Assembly: GCA_023053545.1 (NCBI GenBank)
Contig: JAKZAN010000057.1
Coordinates: 124,001-188,000 of the forward strand
Source of the DNA: Lepidurus packardi
Taxonomy: Eukaryota; Arthropoda; Branchiopoda; Notostraca; Triopsidae
DNA length: 64,000 nt
Reading direction: 5' to 3'
Numbering within the stretch: the stretch's first letter is position 1; each line of letters starts with the position of its first letter. Positions 54,509-64,000 of this stretch are shown one piece after another. Made by a program: the position numbers and the translations under genes. The notes under the pieces are model-generated. The model did not search any database and was not told the origin of the DNA. It saw only the letters and a list, made by a program, of their open reading frames with translations.

Positions 54509-57500
54509 ATGGATTCGTCATCGAAGGTTTTAAAACAAGTATTGTGGGATTTGGGAAAGGAACATTTATTGGAAACCTTTAAATTAAATATGGTAATTAC
54601 ATTTTCAATGACTTTGTGGACACCACATGTTATTGACAATCAACCGCATGCTATATTGTTTATATATTTTTAACAGATGCATATAGTAATAACTTTCTGA
54701 TGCATAGACGAAGGCGTGTCAAAATAATCTGTTCTCTTGTCTTTTTGGACAGATAACCGACGAAAACGCCAAATTCATTAGCGAGGCTCAACTAAACGCT
54801 CTTGGTTTGACAGAGATTGGTTTGCAGCTTAACTTTAAGTCTTTCTTCCGGAAACATGAAGAAGGTACCTATGGCTTACCTGGACAAAGCCAGTGTACCA
54901 ACGCTGTTTCGCAGTATAATTCTCCTTCCATAGGTTTGTTATTTTCAACTTAATTTGTTTTATACATACCACTATCGTCTTTTAGTATAGGACAGTCTCA
55001 TGAAAATGCGTTCCGGCGATTATCGCAAGCTGAATGTGCCACAAATAATTTGTCTCAAGTCGAGAAGGAGTGTCGTGATGCATTCAAACCATACAGCAAG
55101 CCTACAAATTTCAAAAACAAACGTCACAAAATTGATGAATCTTATTTTGACTCACCATCATCGGTAGCTAAGCTAGAGTCAAGCCGTGGTAAACGGAGCA
55201 TGCCGCGTCATTTGGAAGATGACCGTATTGTTGGGTTTTTGAAATGGAATTCGCAAACAACAGCGGCCAGAAACGTCATTGTTGAAACGTCCATGCAACT
55301 GGGTGCCCACGATTCAGCAACCGTAGTGATGGAACGTATAATTTCCTTCTTGAGCCGTCGGCCAAAGGTTTATAAATATATGTATGTATATTGTATATTT
55401 ATTTATTCTTTTTCCCCTAGTTTGCCTTCGTGTCACATCATGATATCCAACTAGTCCGTGTAAAAGGGCGAGAGGTTCACGAGGTAGATGTCGAAAAGAT
55501 AGATGGGGCAACTATTTGTAGGTTTTATCCAAAAGAAAAGTCTGCCGTTTATTTTCGAGCTCGGGTAACCCGTTTCATAACAACAATAAAAATCGTAAAC
55601 CTACTATCGTTTTACAGGAATGGGAATTGGTTAAAGGAGAGAATCCAAAGCGAGCTCCCCAATCAGATTCCGACTCCGATTTTGAAATTACTGCCAGACC
55701 CTTGACGGTACACAGTCCTCGCTTCTTCAAACCTTTTACTTAATTCTGCCTTTTTTCATACCAAAACTTACCAGAAAAAGACAGTTGATCTTTCTTCTTC
55801 GGACACGGATTCCAATGCACGTACCCAGGATGTACCCCAGTATTCTGCGCTTTCTCCAAGTAAACCATCAGTCAAAGAGTCCGAAATCGCTGATGATGGT
55901 AAAAAAAGTGAAACCCTCCCCGATTTTGTTAATTTTATGGACTCCATTGGCGGGTACTGCACTAATATTTTTTCTAAACAAAAATACTTACACAGTTACA
56001 AGTAGGATTGTTTCAAACGGAACTGGGTCGCGTGAGCTTAACCTTCCCGTCTTTGTCCCTGTAATGGATACAACGTCCGTTGGCGACAAGTACGTGAAGT
56101 ATTTCCCACCTTCTTTAAGAGGCAACTAATTTTGTTCTTTCCAGAGCTAGTAATCGGTCCCTCATAATAGATGTGTTAAATACGCTCAAGTCAAGTATGC
56201 TGCCTGGCGTTGTCCAAATTTATTCAACAAGAAGCAATGCGTTTTCGAAGTTCTGCGAAAAGTCACAATTAGATAGCAAATTGGTGATGAAACACCTCAG
56301 CGTGACCCTGGCAGGGGAATCTGGAATTGACGCTGGAGCGTTGACTAGGGAGTTCTGTCGTCTTGCGCTTATTCAAGCTTTCCAGGAGCTGTGTGAGCCC
56401 GCCCCGTTTGGATATATTTTTTCATCCAGTGCACTGGCATTGGAAGAGGAGAAGTTCGTTCATTTTGCCAAACTTATCGTTGTCGCACTTTTGAATGGCC
56501 ATCCAGGTCCCAAAAGCTTCGCTCCGGCAGTCGCTAATTGGCTTTTGCAATGCCGTAAAGCTGACGCAGAACCGTCCATTTGCGATATTCCCGGAGAAGA
56601 ACTGAGAAGCACTTTGACGAATGTAATAATAAAAAAACATGTTGCGGTTATAAAATCAATATTTGCAGGTACGTGACGCTGGCTCGAAAGAGGAATTTTT
56701 AGCATTGCTTTCCCACACTGATTTGCTATCAAAACTTGGCTGCAGACGTTTGCCATCGTTTAACGAAAAGGATTCCTTTATTAAAGCGGCTTGCAAATTC
56801 TTTGTTATTCACAGCGTGAAAGCGCCGATGGACCAGTTTTTACAAGGTAAGCTGTTAATTACAGTGCTAAGTAAAGTGGACCAATAAACGATCCGTAACT
56901 TTTCATAGGTTTGGGAGAATTAAATTTCTTGGATTCGGCCAGACAATTGCCAGATCATTTCTGGCCGTTATTTGTTGCTAAATCAGTTGACGATATAGTT
57001 GCCAAGGAACTAGTAGAATTGTTCCAAATTGAGTTTGCGGATATCGGTAATACGAAACGCCCAAAAGAAGAGGCTGTTATAGAACACCTTTTTAACACGT
57101 GGCAAGAGATTGAAGGTGAATATAGAGCTATAGTTACACTTTTATAAAAAATTTTGACCTATTAATGTTTTCCGACTTTAGAGTGTCCGCTTCAATGTCA
57201 GATCTATTTGCCCGGCTTGACCGCTGCCGAAGATACCCAAACAAGTGAAACAGTAGCCTTAAGTCTGGGTTGCTTTCTCACATTTGCAACTGGTTCACAA
57301 GGGTTAAGCGCTGTGGGGTATGGGAGTTTTACCCCTACCATCCAATTTTACCACCCCGCGCCTGAAGAGGACAATGCTAAGTTTTATATCACTGCCCATG
57401 TATGTGCAAATACCGTCATCATTCCTGTTACCAAAAACTATCAGAGTTATGATGAATTTAAAACAATGTTCATCACTTCAATAGCGTCCTCACCAGAATT

Positions 57501-57513
57501 TGGCAGGATTTAA
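54509..57513 (+). CDS. SAM-like plus HECT E3 ubiquitin ligase, multi-exon
   Basis: Starts MDSSSKVLKQVLWDLGKEHL; the next exon (about 54754) continues a SAM-like helical domain (ITDENAKFISEAQLNALGL). A middle region has basic and acidic Ser-rich sequence (DLSSSDTDSNA). From about 56160 comes a HECT domain: HLSVTLAGESGIDAGALTRE, YIFSSSALALEEEKFVHFAK, and finally YITAHVCANTVIIPV, in which Cys sits at the HECT catalytic position, then ending EFGRI. It resembles the HECT region of G2E3-like proteins. Around ten exons with short introns. Expected activity is transfer of ubiquitin to a bound protein. Inside the transposon borders, it is element cargo, not a neighbouring host gene. Confidence 0.8.
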
Positions 57514-57539
57514 GAATATTCAATTTGATCATGCTATAG

Positions 57540-58080
57540 GCTATGCTATAGGTTAAGTTATTAAATTAACCTAACCCAACTTTAACCCATCCAGGTAAAA
57601 AAATAGCACACCGGTGTTTGCTGATTTCAATCTGAAGAGCAGCAGATAATAGTATTATTCAAGTGCCTTAAATTGTTTTTATACCAAATTGGTCCATTAT
57701 GATTATTGTTATCTGATTAGCATTTACTGTACTCAAGTGCCATTTATTCCAAATTGATGCGTTTTTATCGTTATCAGCAGTCCATTTGTGATCTCGTCTG
57801 TTTTGTGGCGACCCTCGTCTGATTTGAATATTACTGCATACTCAAGTGCCTTCAATAATTATACCAAATTAATTACAATTTTTTAATCGTTGCTGGCTTA
57901 TTACTACCGCGCTCTCATAAGTGCCTTCAATAATTATACTAAATTTGATCCTTCTATGCTGTTTGACTTCAATCTGTTATGATGGTGTCTGATTTCAATC
58001 TGAAGAGCAGATAATAGTATTATTCAAGTGCCTTAAATTGCTGTTATACCAAATTGATAAATTGGACGGTATTTGGTCCA
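57540..58080. repeat. Dispersed repeats downstream of the HECT gene
   Basis: Degenerate units containing CAAGTGCCTTAAATTG and TATACCAAATT occur about five times; TTCAATCTGAAGAGCAG...ATAATAGTATTATTCAAGTGCC occurs twice (57627 and 57990). Confidence 0.75.
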
Positions 58081-59658
58081 TTTTATGGTCCTTGATTATT
58101 AAGAAAAGAAACGGACGCATCTAACTTATCGATCGATCTTTAATTTATGTTTTATGTTTCATGCAGCATAGGTACCGGAACACTATAAAACAAGAATTAA
58201 CTTTAATGAATATATGCTAATTATCTAAATATATAAAATAAATGTTCAAAATAAATACAGATAAAAAAGATGAGCTATTAACAAATCCTGTGACCGTGCC
58301 GTTTATGGATTCATTTTAGCGTATCCGCGTCTAAGGTAAATATTTTGTGCTTGTGTTAATTATTAGCTATATATGATCCTGCTGTTCTAATAAATCAATA
58401 TCATCAAGTAATTACACTACCAAATCAGGCTATAGAAATTAATCAAGCAAACGCATCACTTCGAAGAAAAGTACTACAGAATTCCAATAATAAGTTTCGA
58501 ACAGATTCGATTAATAACGTACACTCCGTGTTATTTTTCACTGTATTGGTTTTTGCATGGGATTCAATTACAAAGATGTAATAATTTGACCACACTTTTG
58601 AATAATAAAAGGTTACGAGGGAGGGCAATAAAATTCTGCAGCAACAAAGATGAAAAAGGTGAATGAAAAATATCGAAACGAAATTGCAATGAAACAGGAA
58701 TTATTACTTTTAAAAAAACCGAATAATCTCAAGTACAGTATTTAAATACTCCATGTGAGGTTATATACCTTTATTAGTCGGATAGTCGTTGGAAGTAATT
58801 TAAATTATTCCGCGTGTTTGTGTGTTATATATTTATCTTTTCGTAGCAGTAAATTAACTGTGCGCCTATGTTCCAAATTAAATATAATTATAACGCTCAA
58901 TTAGAAAGAGATTTATTACTATAATACCCTTACCACTTTTTAACCATTATTATACAGACCCTTTTGAAACAATAAATCAAACAAATGAAGTACTACGGAA
59001 TGCAATTTATACATGCTATGTTTCAATGTATTTATTTTTGCACGATATAACAATCTGAAAAATACGTTTGAATAAAAGCGCTAAATATGGTACACGTTAT
59101 TATTTTGCGAGGAAAGGAACACGTATAATCTGCAACCATAATAATGCTCATATTATATCACTAACAGGTATAACCAACTTTAAAAAACATTGCACTATAA
59201 TGAAAAAACCTGTATTCAAATAAATAAGAGATTGTAGACCAGAAATAAGGATATAAGTATAATATCACAATAAACTGATGAAACTATATAAATTAACAGC
59301 AGACTATACCAATAATGAATAAACCTACTCCCATTAGAACTTATTAATTAACTCCTCAAACAAGTATAACGCTTATGAGTGCAATCTAAATACTTTATAT
59401 GTATTCGCCACAACAATATTATTATTACAGGCTTATTATTGTTACTATAGTGTGTAAAAAAAAACATTTCGCATAATATTATATCATGACATAAACAATC
59501 GGCATTCAAACAAATCATAACAAGAGGGGTTTGTTAAATGAACGTTAGAATATAGCAGAGTTTTGTTGAGGCTTTGAGCCTGTTTACTGTGGGCAATACG
59601 CAATAATAATAATAATAATAAATCATAAATAAATAACAATAACAAATAGGCGTGGTTT
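58081..59658. other. AT-rich interior of the IS3EU-like element
   Basis: About 1.6 kb, AT-rich, no gene recognised. Phrases about ...CGAAGAAAAGTAC(T)AC...AAT and a (TAA)n tract at 59602-59622 are present. Confidence 0.5.
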
Positions 59659-60436
59659 GGAAGCGAGCCTGGCCCGGGCCAGGCGATAAAATCAGTGAGT
59701 TGATAGCACTTGAAAACACAGTCGTTTCGCATTTCGCGTTTGGTTTGTATGTCTGTACGCGTTTTCAGAGAAAGTTTGATACAACTTGTTCGAAGTTGAT
59801 ACACTAGGTGGAGTTTGATACAAGTTGATAGCAGTTGATAGAAGTTTTGATACAAGTTGATAGCAGTTGATAGAAGTTTTGATACAACTTGATAGCGTTT
59901 GAAAGAAGGTTTGATACAACTTGATAGCGTTTGATAGATTTTTACGGGTCGTCTTTTAGGCTATCAGTCAAGTCCGTTTTCTGTTGTATATCAAATAGTT
60001 TTGGGGCTTACCGAATGCCATACCCCTCGACAATCCGATTGCAACTGGCAAGCTCACAATCACTTGTTCAAGCTGCCACCGTACACAACTCGTTAAACAC
60101 ATCACTCGCACACTCCAAGTCAAAGTCGGATATTTCGACTCCAAAAGCACAATGGATATAGACATTCCACAATGTTCAGTCACCAAATTGCTCAACATTC
60201 TAGGTAAAACCGACATCCTTACCGAAGAATTGATTGAAATAGTAGAAGCCACATTGCTCACGGAAGGCGACTTTCTGTACGAAGTGAATTTGAATACTCA
60301 TCAAGTAACAAATATTACACAAAAACAATCAACTCAATATTCTTCCAGTACTGATGAACCCAACAATATCGATAATAATTTCAATCTTGATAACTCTTCC
60401 AACATTGATGCTAGTAAGTCTTCCGACAACTATTAA

Positions 60437-60609
60437 AGTGTTCAACAGATAAATGTTGTATTTTGAATGTATTCATTTCTACAAGACAAGACAAGAATTG
60501 CTTAAATTTCCGAAACAATACTGAAAACATTTAAGAATTTTCTATATCTAATCAATGGAAGGATTACAATGGAATCCTACTGATATATCATTTATGAAAG
60601 TTTCTCCTC
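60437..60609. other. RPA-like gene 3' flank
   Basis: Non-coding AT-rich sequence following the RPA-like stop codon. Confidence 0.45.
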
Positions 60610-60880
60610 AACTTAGAATTTTAATATTATAATATTAAAATTCTAAGTTGACGAAATTTAATATGTACACAATACGGTATGCCGCATTGTGTATTTTCTA
60701 TATCTTTTCTATATCTTACGTATTTTCTATACCAAATCAATAGAACAATTCCAATACAATCCTAGTGATATATCATTCCTAAAACCTTCTCCTCAACTCA
60801 GAATTTTAATATTATAATATTAAAATTCTAAGTTGACGAAGTTTAATACACAATACGGTATGCCACATTGTGTATTATCC
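60610..60880. repeat. Two 40-bp palindromes in a 185-bp tandem duplication
   Basis: AACTTAGAATTTTAATATTA followed by its exact complement occupies 60610-60649; a copy with one mismatch lies at 60795-60834. Flanking words (GATATATCATT before, CACAATACGGTATGCC after) are also duplicated. Confidence 0.92.
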
Positions 60881-61008
60881 TAAATTCTATTTTTGCTTCG
60901 TTCCCTGTTTTCTTGAAGCTTTTTCTTTGCATCATTTCATATACTAAATTCTATTTTTGCTTCGTTCCCTGTTTTCTTGAAGCTTTTTCTTTGCATCATT
61001 TCATATAT
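60881..61008. repeat. 64-bp tandem duplication
   Basis: Two virtually identical units (60881-60944 and 60945-61008) starting TAAATTCTATTTTTGCTTCG. Confidence 0.92.
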
Positions 61009-61873
61009 TTTCTAAGCTTTTATTCGATGGCTTAGCCTTTACAACCTCTCAATCTATGAATATCTTTTATAACCCTGTTAATTCTACTGTCCTGTTCATT
61101 CTACCGCCAATTTTCGAAAAGACGTGCGATAAATTACACACCATTCAATAATTTGAGAATAATCTATTTTGAAACCATCTATAACAATTACGCAATGCCT
61201 ACCTAAATCAAGAGAAAAATATACCCTGTGTATGTGTAAAACACATCAAAGCTTTGCACTGCTTTATGTGTTATGTAAAACACATAAAACTTTGTATAAA
61301 ACACATCGTATTCCTTTGTTTGATCAACGTGCAATACATAATCGGATATAAACGTTCTTACTCTACATTTTGATTTCTTCCATTAAGTTCTTAAATTACC
61401 TAAATAATCCTTCTAGAATACCTAGACTTTTCCCTGATCTGCTTTTCCCGTTCCTTGAACATTATTTCGTTTGTTTCTCTGGCTATTCGATTAACTACAG
61501 ATAGAATCAACCGGCATACATCTTTCCACGACCACGACTCTCGAGACCGTTCAGCCTGGGTTATACTTCGCGTCAGCCGACCTGTAACTGAAGTGTCGTG
61601 CTGGACAATCAGTTCCGCTTGTATTACTATTTGATGATAACCTTTAGCATTATATAACCAATATCTTATCAATTAATCAATGCACTGTAGATTTTAAGAC
61701 CGTACCTTTCCTTCTGATCCTTCAATCAATTGTGCTTGGCATTAAAGTTCACAAAACGTTCGAAACTTACCATGAAAGCCTCAACAGAAAAACTAACAAT
61801 TCACATTGTCATTTCAGAAAACACTTTTACTAATACAACTACATCATTCTTAACCTAACACGTTCCTCTATGA
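61009..61873. other. AT-rich, no gene seen
   Basis: No coding or RNA feature is supported; a short AAAACACAT repeat occurs near 61240-61305. Confidence 0.45.
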
Positions 61874-62193
61874 CAGGCCTGTCCAACTTCTGACCCACTG
61901 AGAGCCACGATACTACGCAAGCATCAACCCGGAGGCCGGACAAGTCCGTTAACCGGGAGAGGGGGGGGGGCATTATATACTTCTGATAAAATAACATGAA
62001 AGCTTTCGATTTTTCAACTTTCCTGCGATTACACAAAGTTATTTTATTCCTTAGCTATACCTTCAGCAAAAGTATAGACCTAATACATGAAACAGTGTAA
62101 ATTCCCGAATACTTTTGTCGAAGAGGTCGGGGGCCGGATAAAAGCATCTCGGGGTCCGGATCTGACCGGCGGGCCGCCAGTTGGATAACCCTG
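61874..62193. mobile_element. 320-bp hAT-type MITE
   Basis: Ends CAGGCCTGTCCAACTTCTG and CCAGTTGGATAACCCTG are imperfect inverted repeats, flanked by 8-bp duplications CTCTATGA (61866-61873) and CTCTACGA (62194-62201), one mismatch. GC-rich subterminal CCGG words resemble known hAT ends. Non-coding. Confidence 0.85.
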
Positions 62194-62201
62194 CTCTACG
62201 A

Positions 62202-63109
62202 CTTCCCCAGCTCTATACATACGTCAAGTTCAAAATCGACTTTCACTTCCACACACTCCGACTTTAAAGCCAACCTCACACAATAAAAAGCCAAGAAGTC
62301 ATCAAAAGCCACCAAACTGTCTTCAAAACCCACTTCCTAAAATTCACTTAGCTAAACCATACCTTCTTTCCCATACCCTTACCATTAGGAACAAATTTAC
62401 GCAATAATAATCAAGACAGAGCCACATAAACATAATTTAGCCTGAAAAACTATTTACAACTACCATTAAAACAAAACCCTGTATATTTTGAAATAAATTT
62501 CGCTATACATTTCATACAATCCCCTCATTACAAACTACCGCTATAAAGGATAATCAAAATAAGAAGCACATACTACAAAGAAATATGGCCTGTCATATCT
62601 AAACATAAAGAAATAATTATTTACCACTCTTCATATTAAATTTTCAAATTCATACAAAAGATGTTACATTTAAACCTTCTTTACGACAAACTTCAAGACT
62701 AAACTTACGTCAAACAATGTTTCATACAAAAGCCTATTTTCTTTACTCGTCAACACTTCCATCACTTTCATCTCAATTAATCATATTTAGCATTAATAGC
62801 AATTAATCCTACTTTTTCTCCTACTTCTCGACGGTATAAACCAGCGTAAATAAACAATTGATTAACACAATTACCCACTTCTCATTAAATACATAATTTC
62901 AAGTTACTCGACTCCTTGAAATCAATATTCACATTTTCATGCAAAAAACACCCTTCCTAACTTTTATTATCTAACTACATCAAACTTAGATTTATTACTC
63001 ATATCATTTACACAATCAAAACTTCATCCAACTACAGCAGTCACAAAACGAGAAGCCCATTTACTACTGCCATCTCCTGGCTTTTCCAGTTACACTCTTC
63101 TCGACCTCA
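62202..63109. other. AT-rich, G-poor 3' part of the Helentron
   Basis: No gene is seen. The C/A bias of the plus strand is the same as at 48920-49300 and 50570-51250, supporting common origin. Confidence 0.45.
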
Positions 63110-63143
63110 ACTTGCCCAGCTTACTCGACAGCTAGACCTGTCG
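63110..63143 (+). repeat. Helentron 3' inverted repeat and terminal hairpin
   Basis: ACTTGCCCAGCT (63110-63121) is the inverted partner of the 5' repeat. The following hairpin CGACAG/CTGTCG with a 6-nt loop ends three bases before the insertion point. Confidence 0.85.
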
Positions 63144-63146
63144 TCT

Positions 63147-63998
63147 TGTTTCAGCATTAAGGTCCTCAAGAATGACTCTACCATTTACGGGTTCATCCAT
63201 AATGTACACACCCGTTGTCACACATTTTTGACAGGAGGAGTACCCGCCATGAGAGACAACGCCTTTCACTAATGCCGATGCGGGGGCGTCACATACAAAA
63301 GCTTCGATTCTAAAACCCAGCTTTAAACCATGAAAACAAAACCCGTCTCTTTCTAGAGTGTTTCATTCTTCGACAAAAGGTTTTAAAAAATCGTTAAAGT
63401 TAGTAGGTTTGCCGTTACCCGGGTATAACCCACACACGAAAGGTTTTACGCTAGGTAAATTAAAAATTTTTACCAAAATTGGCCAAAAGCATTCACTTGA
63501 ACTTTTCGACATGGGGAGGCCATCAACATTTACATGAAGACGAAGCATCTCCGGAATGTCGGAAGCCGGAAGCATGTTCAGAGCACGTGTCAAGCCCGTC
63601 GTCAATTTAAAGTGGTAGTACTTCCCGGGCGGGAGGTCCGTACTTTCGACTCGCCGGATCGTTTTCAAAATTGATCGATGATCGGAAGGTAAAAATGAAA
63701 AAGAAGGAACTTCTTGCAACGTTTTCAGTAATGCGTTCACATGTGTACGAGCAATAGCACAATTTATAGCCCAGGAAGCAATTTTGGAAAGCACCAATTG
63801 TTTTTCAGTCGGTCTCTCATCGTCATTTTCCTCAGTTTCTTCAATTTCGCCTTCACTTGGATTTTTTTCCGCCGGTCTCTCAGTGTCATCTTCCGAAGTT
63901 TCTTCACCTTCGCCTTCACTTGAACTTTCTTCCCTAGACGCTTCGGTAACGCTTTGCATAAACTCGTCCTTGTCATCACTACTTCCATAACTAAGCAC
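63147..63998 (-). pseudogene. Tnp2/EnSpm-like transposase, N-terminal part
   Basis: From the window edge: an acidic N-terminus with two copies of a SEGE.EET..D..RP.EK unit, then LRLHVNVDGLPMSKSSSECFW, VCGLYPGNGKPTNFNDFLKPF and, after a TGA codon at 63363-63365 in the same frame, IEAFVCDAPASALVKGV with a CxxC pair (YSSCQKC) and ILEDLNAET. The protein continues in frame at 31920 once the Helentron is removed. The nonsense codon makes it a pseudogene regardless. The first codon may lie outside the window. Confidence 0.8.
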
Positions 63999-64000
63999 TA

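Larger units (their letters stand above)
52012..60022. mobile_element. IS3EU-like DNA transposon with integrase and HECT ligase, 8011 bp
   Basis: Ends TATGGCATTCGGTAAGCCCC and its inverse are flanked by identical 6-bp duplications CCCCTC (52006-52011 and 60023-60028). The terminal inverted repeats extend for about 340-360 bp (52012-52350 and 59660-60022) and include arrays of CTATCAACTTGTATCAAA-type units and the palindrome CCTGGCCCGGGCCAGG. Inside are two plus-strand spliced genes. A 6-bp duplication with an rve-type transposase fits what I recall of the IS3EU superfamily; that label needs a database check. Confidence 0.88.
51271..60436 (+). pseudogene. RPA-like single-strand DNA-binding protein, split by the IS3EU-like element
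   Basis: The left part (51271-52011) encodes OB-fold-like sequence (FRIKVTVTNIIQAESAKAHK IVKIADHSAQ region; CLWPNQTHELEVGCTYFIT) and ends CIACNKPL. After removing 52012-60022 and one CCCCTC, the frame continues from 60029 with DNPIATGKLTITCSSCHRTQ and runs to a stop at 60436. The paired C-x2-C motifs form a zinc ribbon as in RPA1 C-terminal domains. RPA-like genes are known cargo of Helitrons/Helentrons, and this one lies within the Helentron borders on the expected strand. No other lesion is seen, so it was probably functional before the insertion. Confidence 0.82.
31921..63146 (+). mobile_element. Helentron (Helitron2)-like element, 31.2 kb, heavily invaded
   Basis: The ends lie inside a transposase ORF: ...AGTCCT before 31921 and TGTTTC from 63147. 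Joining them gives the in-frame codons ACA AGG ACT GAC on the minus strand (E-T-R-T-D-A-S-F), so insertion was between two T residues with no duplication, as known for Helentrons. Near the left end is a 33-bp hairpin (31925-31957) starting AGCTGGGCAAGT. Near the right end is its inverted partner ACTTGCCCAGCT (63110-63121), then a terminal hairpin CGACAG-CTAGAC-CTGTCG (63126-63143). Asymmetric inverted repeats plus a 3' hairpin are Helentron hallmarks. The cargo fits: peptidase/zinc-finger/DUF6570 ORF, APE endonuclease remnant, RPA-like protein. No Rep/helicase is seen. Confidence 0.8.

Noticed and set aside
54509-57513. HECT gene as an ordinary host gene
   Set aside because: It lies wholly inside inverted repeats and a 6-bp duplication whose removal repairs another gene, so it is transposon cargo.

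Overview
The window is a repeat-rich stretch of a metazoan nuclear genome, probably an invertebrate (my inference). The genes are spliced, most introns are about 50-75 nt, and nearly all coding capacity belongs to transposable elements. I see no rRNA, tRNA or CRISPR array and no complete ordinary host gene. The dominant structure is nesting: elements inside elements, and many borders can be fixed to the base because target-site duplications (TSDs) are intact and the broken reading frames rejoin across the insertion.

Left part (1-7.4 kb): a minus-strand DUF4806-type gene (561-7410) is split by a hAT element (1193-7155, 8-bp TSD CTTATTTG). The hAT is split by a Tc1/mariner element (1976-3983, TA TSD) whose three-exon transposase appears intact.

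Polinton/Maverick (about 7.5-30.3 kb): going right, there are two paralogous minus-strand genes for secreted, cysteine-rich, membrane-anchored proteins; a packaging ATPase; protein-primed DNA polymerase B; a small basic protein; an uncharacterised protein; a chromodomain integrase; penton-like minor capsid; a basic core-like protein; double-jelly-roll major capsid; adenain-like protease; and accessory genes. The polymerase gene has two short introns. A 7.2-kb DNA transposon (12355-19588, TTAA duplication) sits inside the first one. That transposon carries a THAP-domain gene and a transposase of a superfamily I cannot name. Polymerase exon 3 also carries a frameshift.

Right part (30.8-64 kb): a minus-strand Tnp2/EnSpm-like transposase gene is cut in two, with its C-terminal part at 30772-31920 and its N-terminal part at 63147-63998. 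The 31.2 kb between them has the hallmarks of one Helentron (Helitron2): insertion between two T residues, asymmetric inverted repeats AGCTGGGCAAGT/ACTTGCCCAGCT, and a 3'-terminal hairpin. It holds a peptidase-C76-like/zinc-finger/DUF6570 ORF, an APE-type endonuclease remnant and an RPA-like gene. I find no Rep/helicase. The Helentron has itself been invaded by a Mutator-like element with a YqaJ domain, a Tnp2-like element with a SAM-domain partner gene, two MITEs, a small hAT that holds a piece of BEL integrase, and an 8.0-kb IS3EU-like element (52012-60022, TSD CCCCTC) encoding an integrase and a HECT ubiquitin ligase. The IS3EU-like element splits the RPA-like gene; removing it restores the zinc-ribbon reading frame.

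Together the window is a stratified record of insertions. The relative ages can be read from who interrupts whom.
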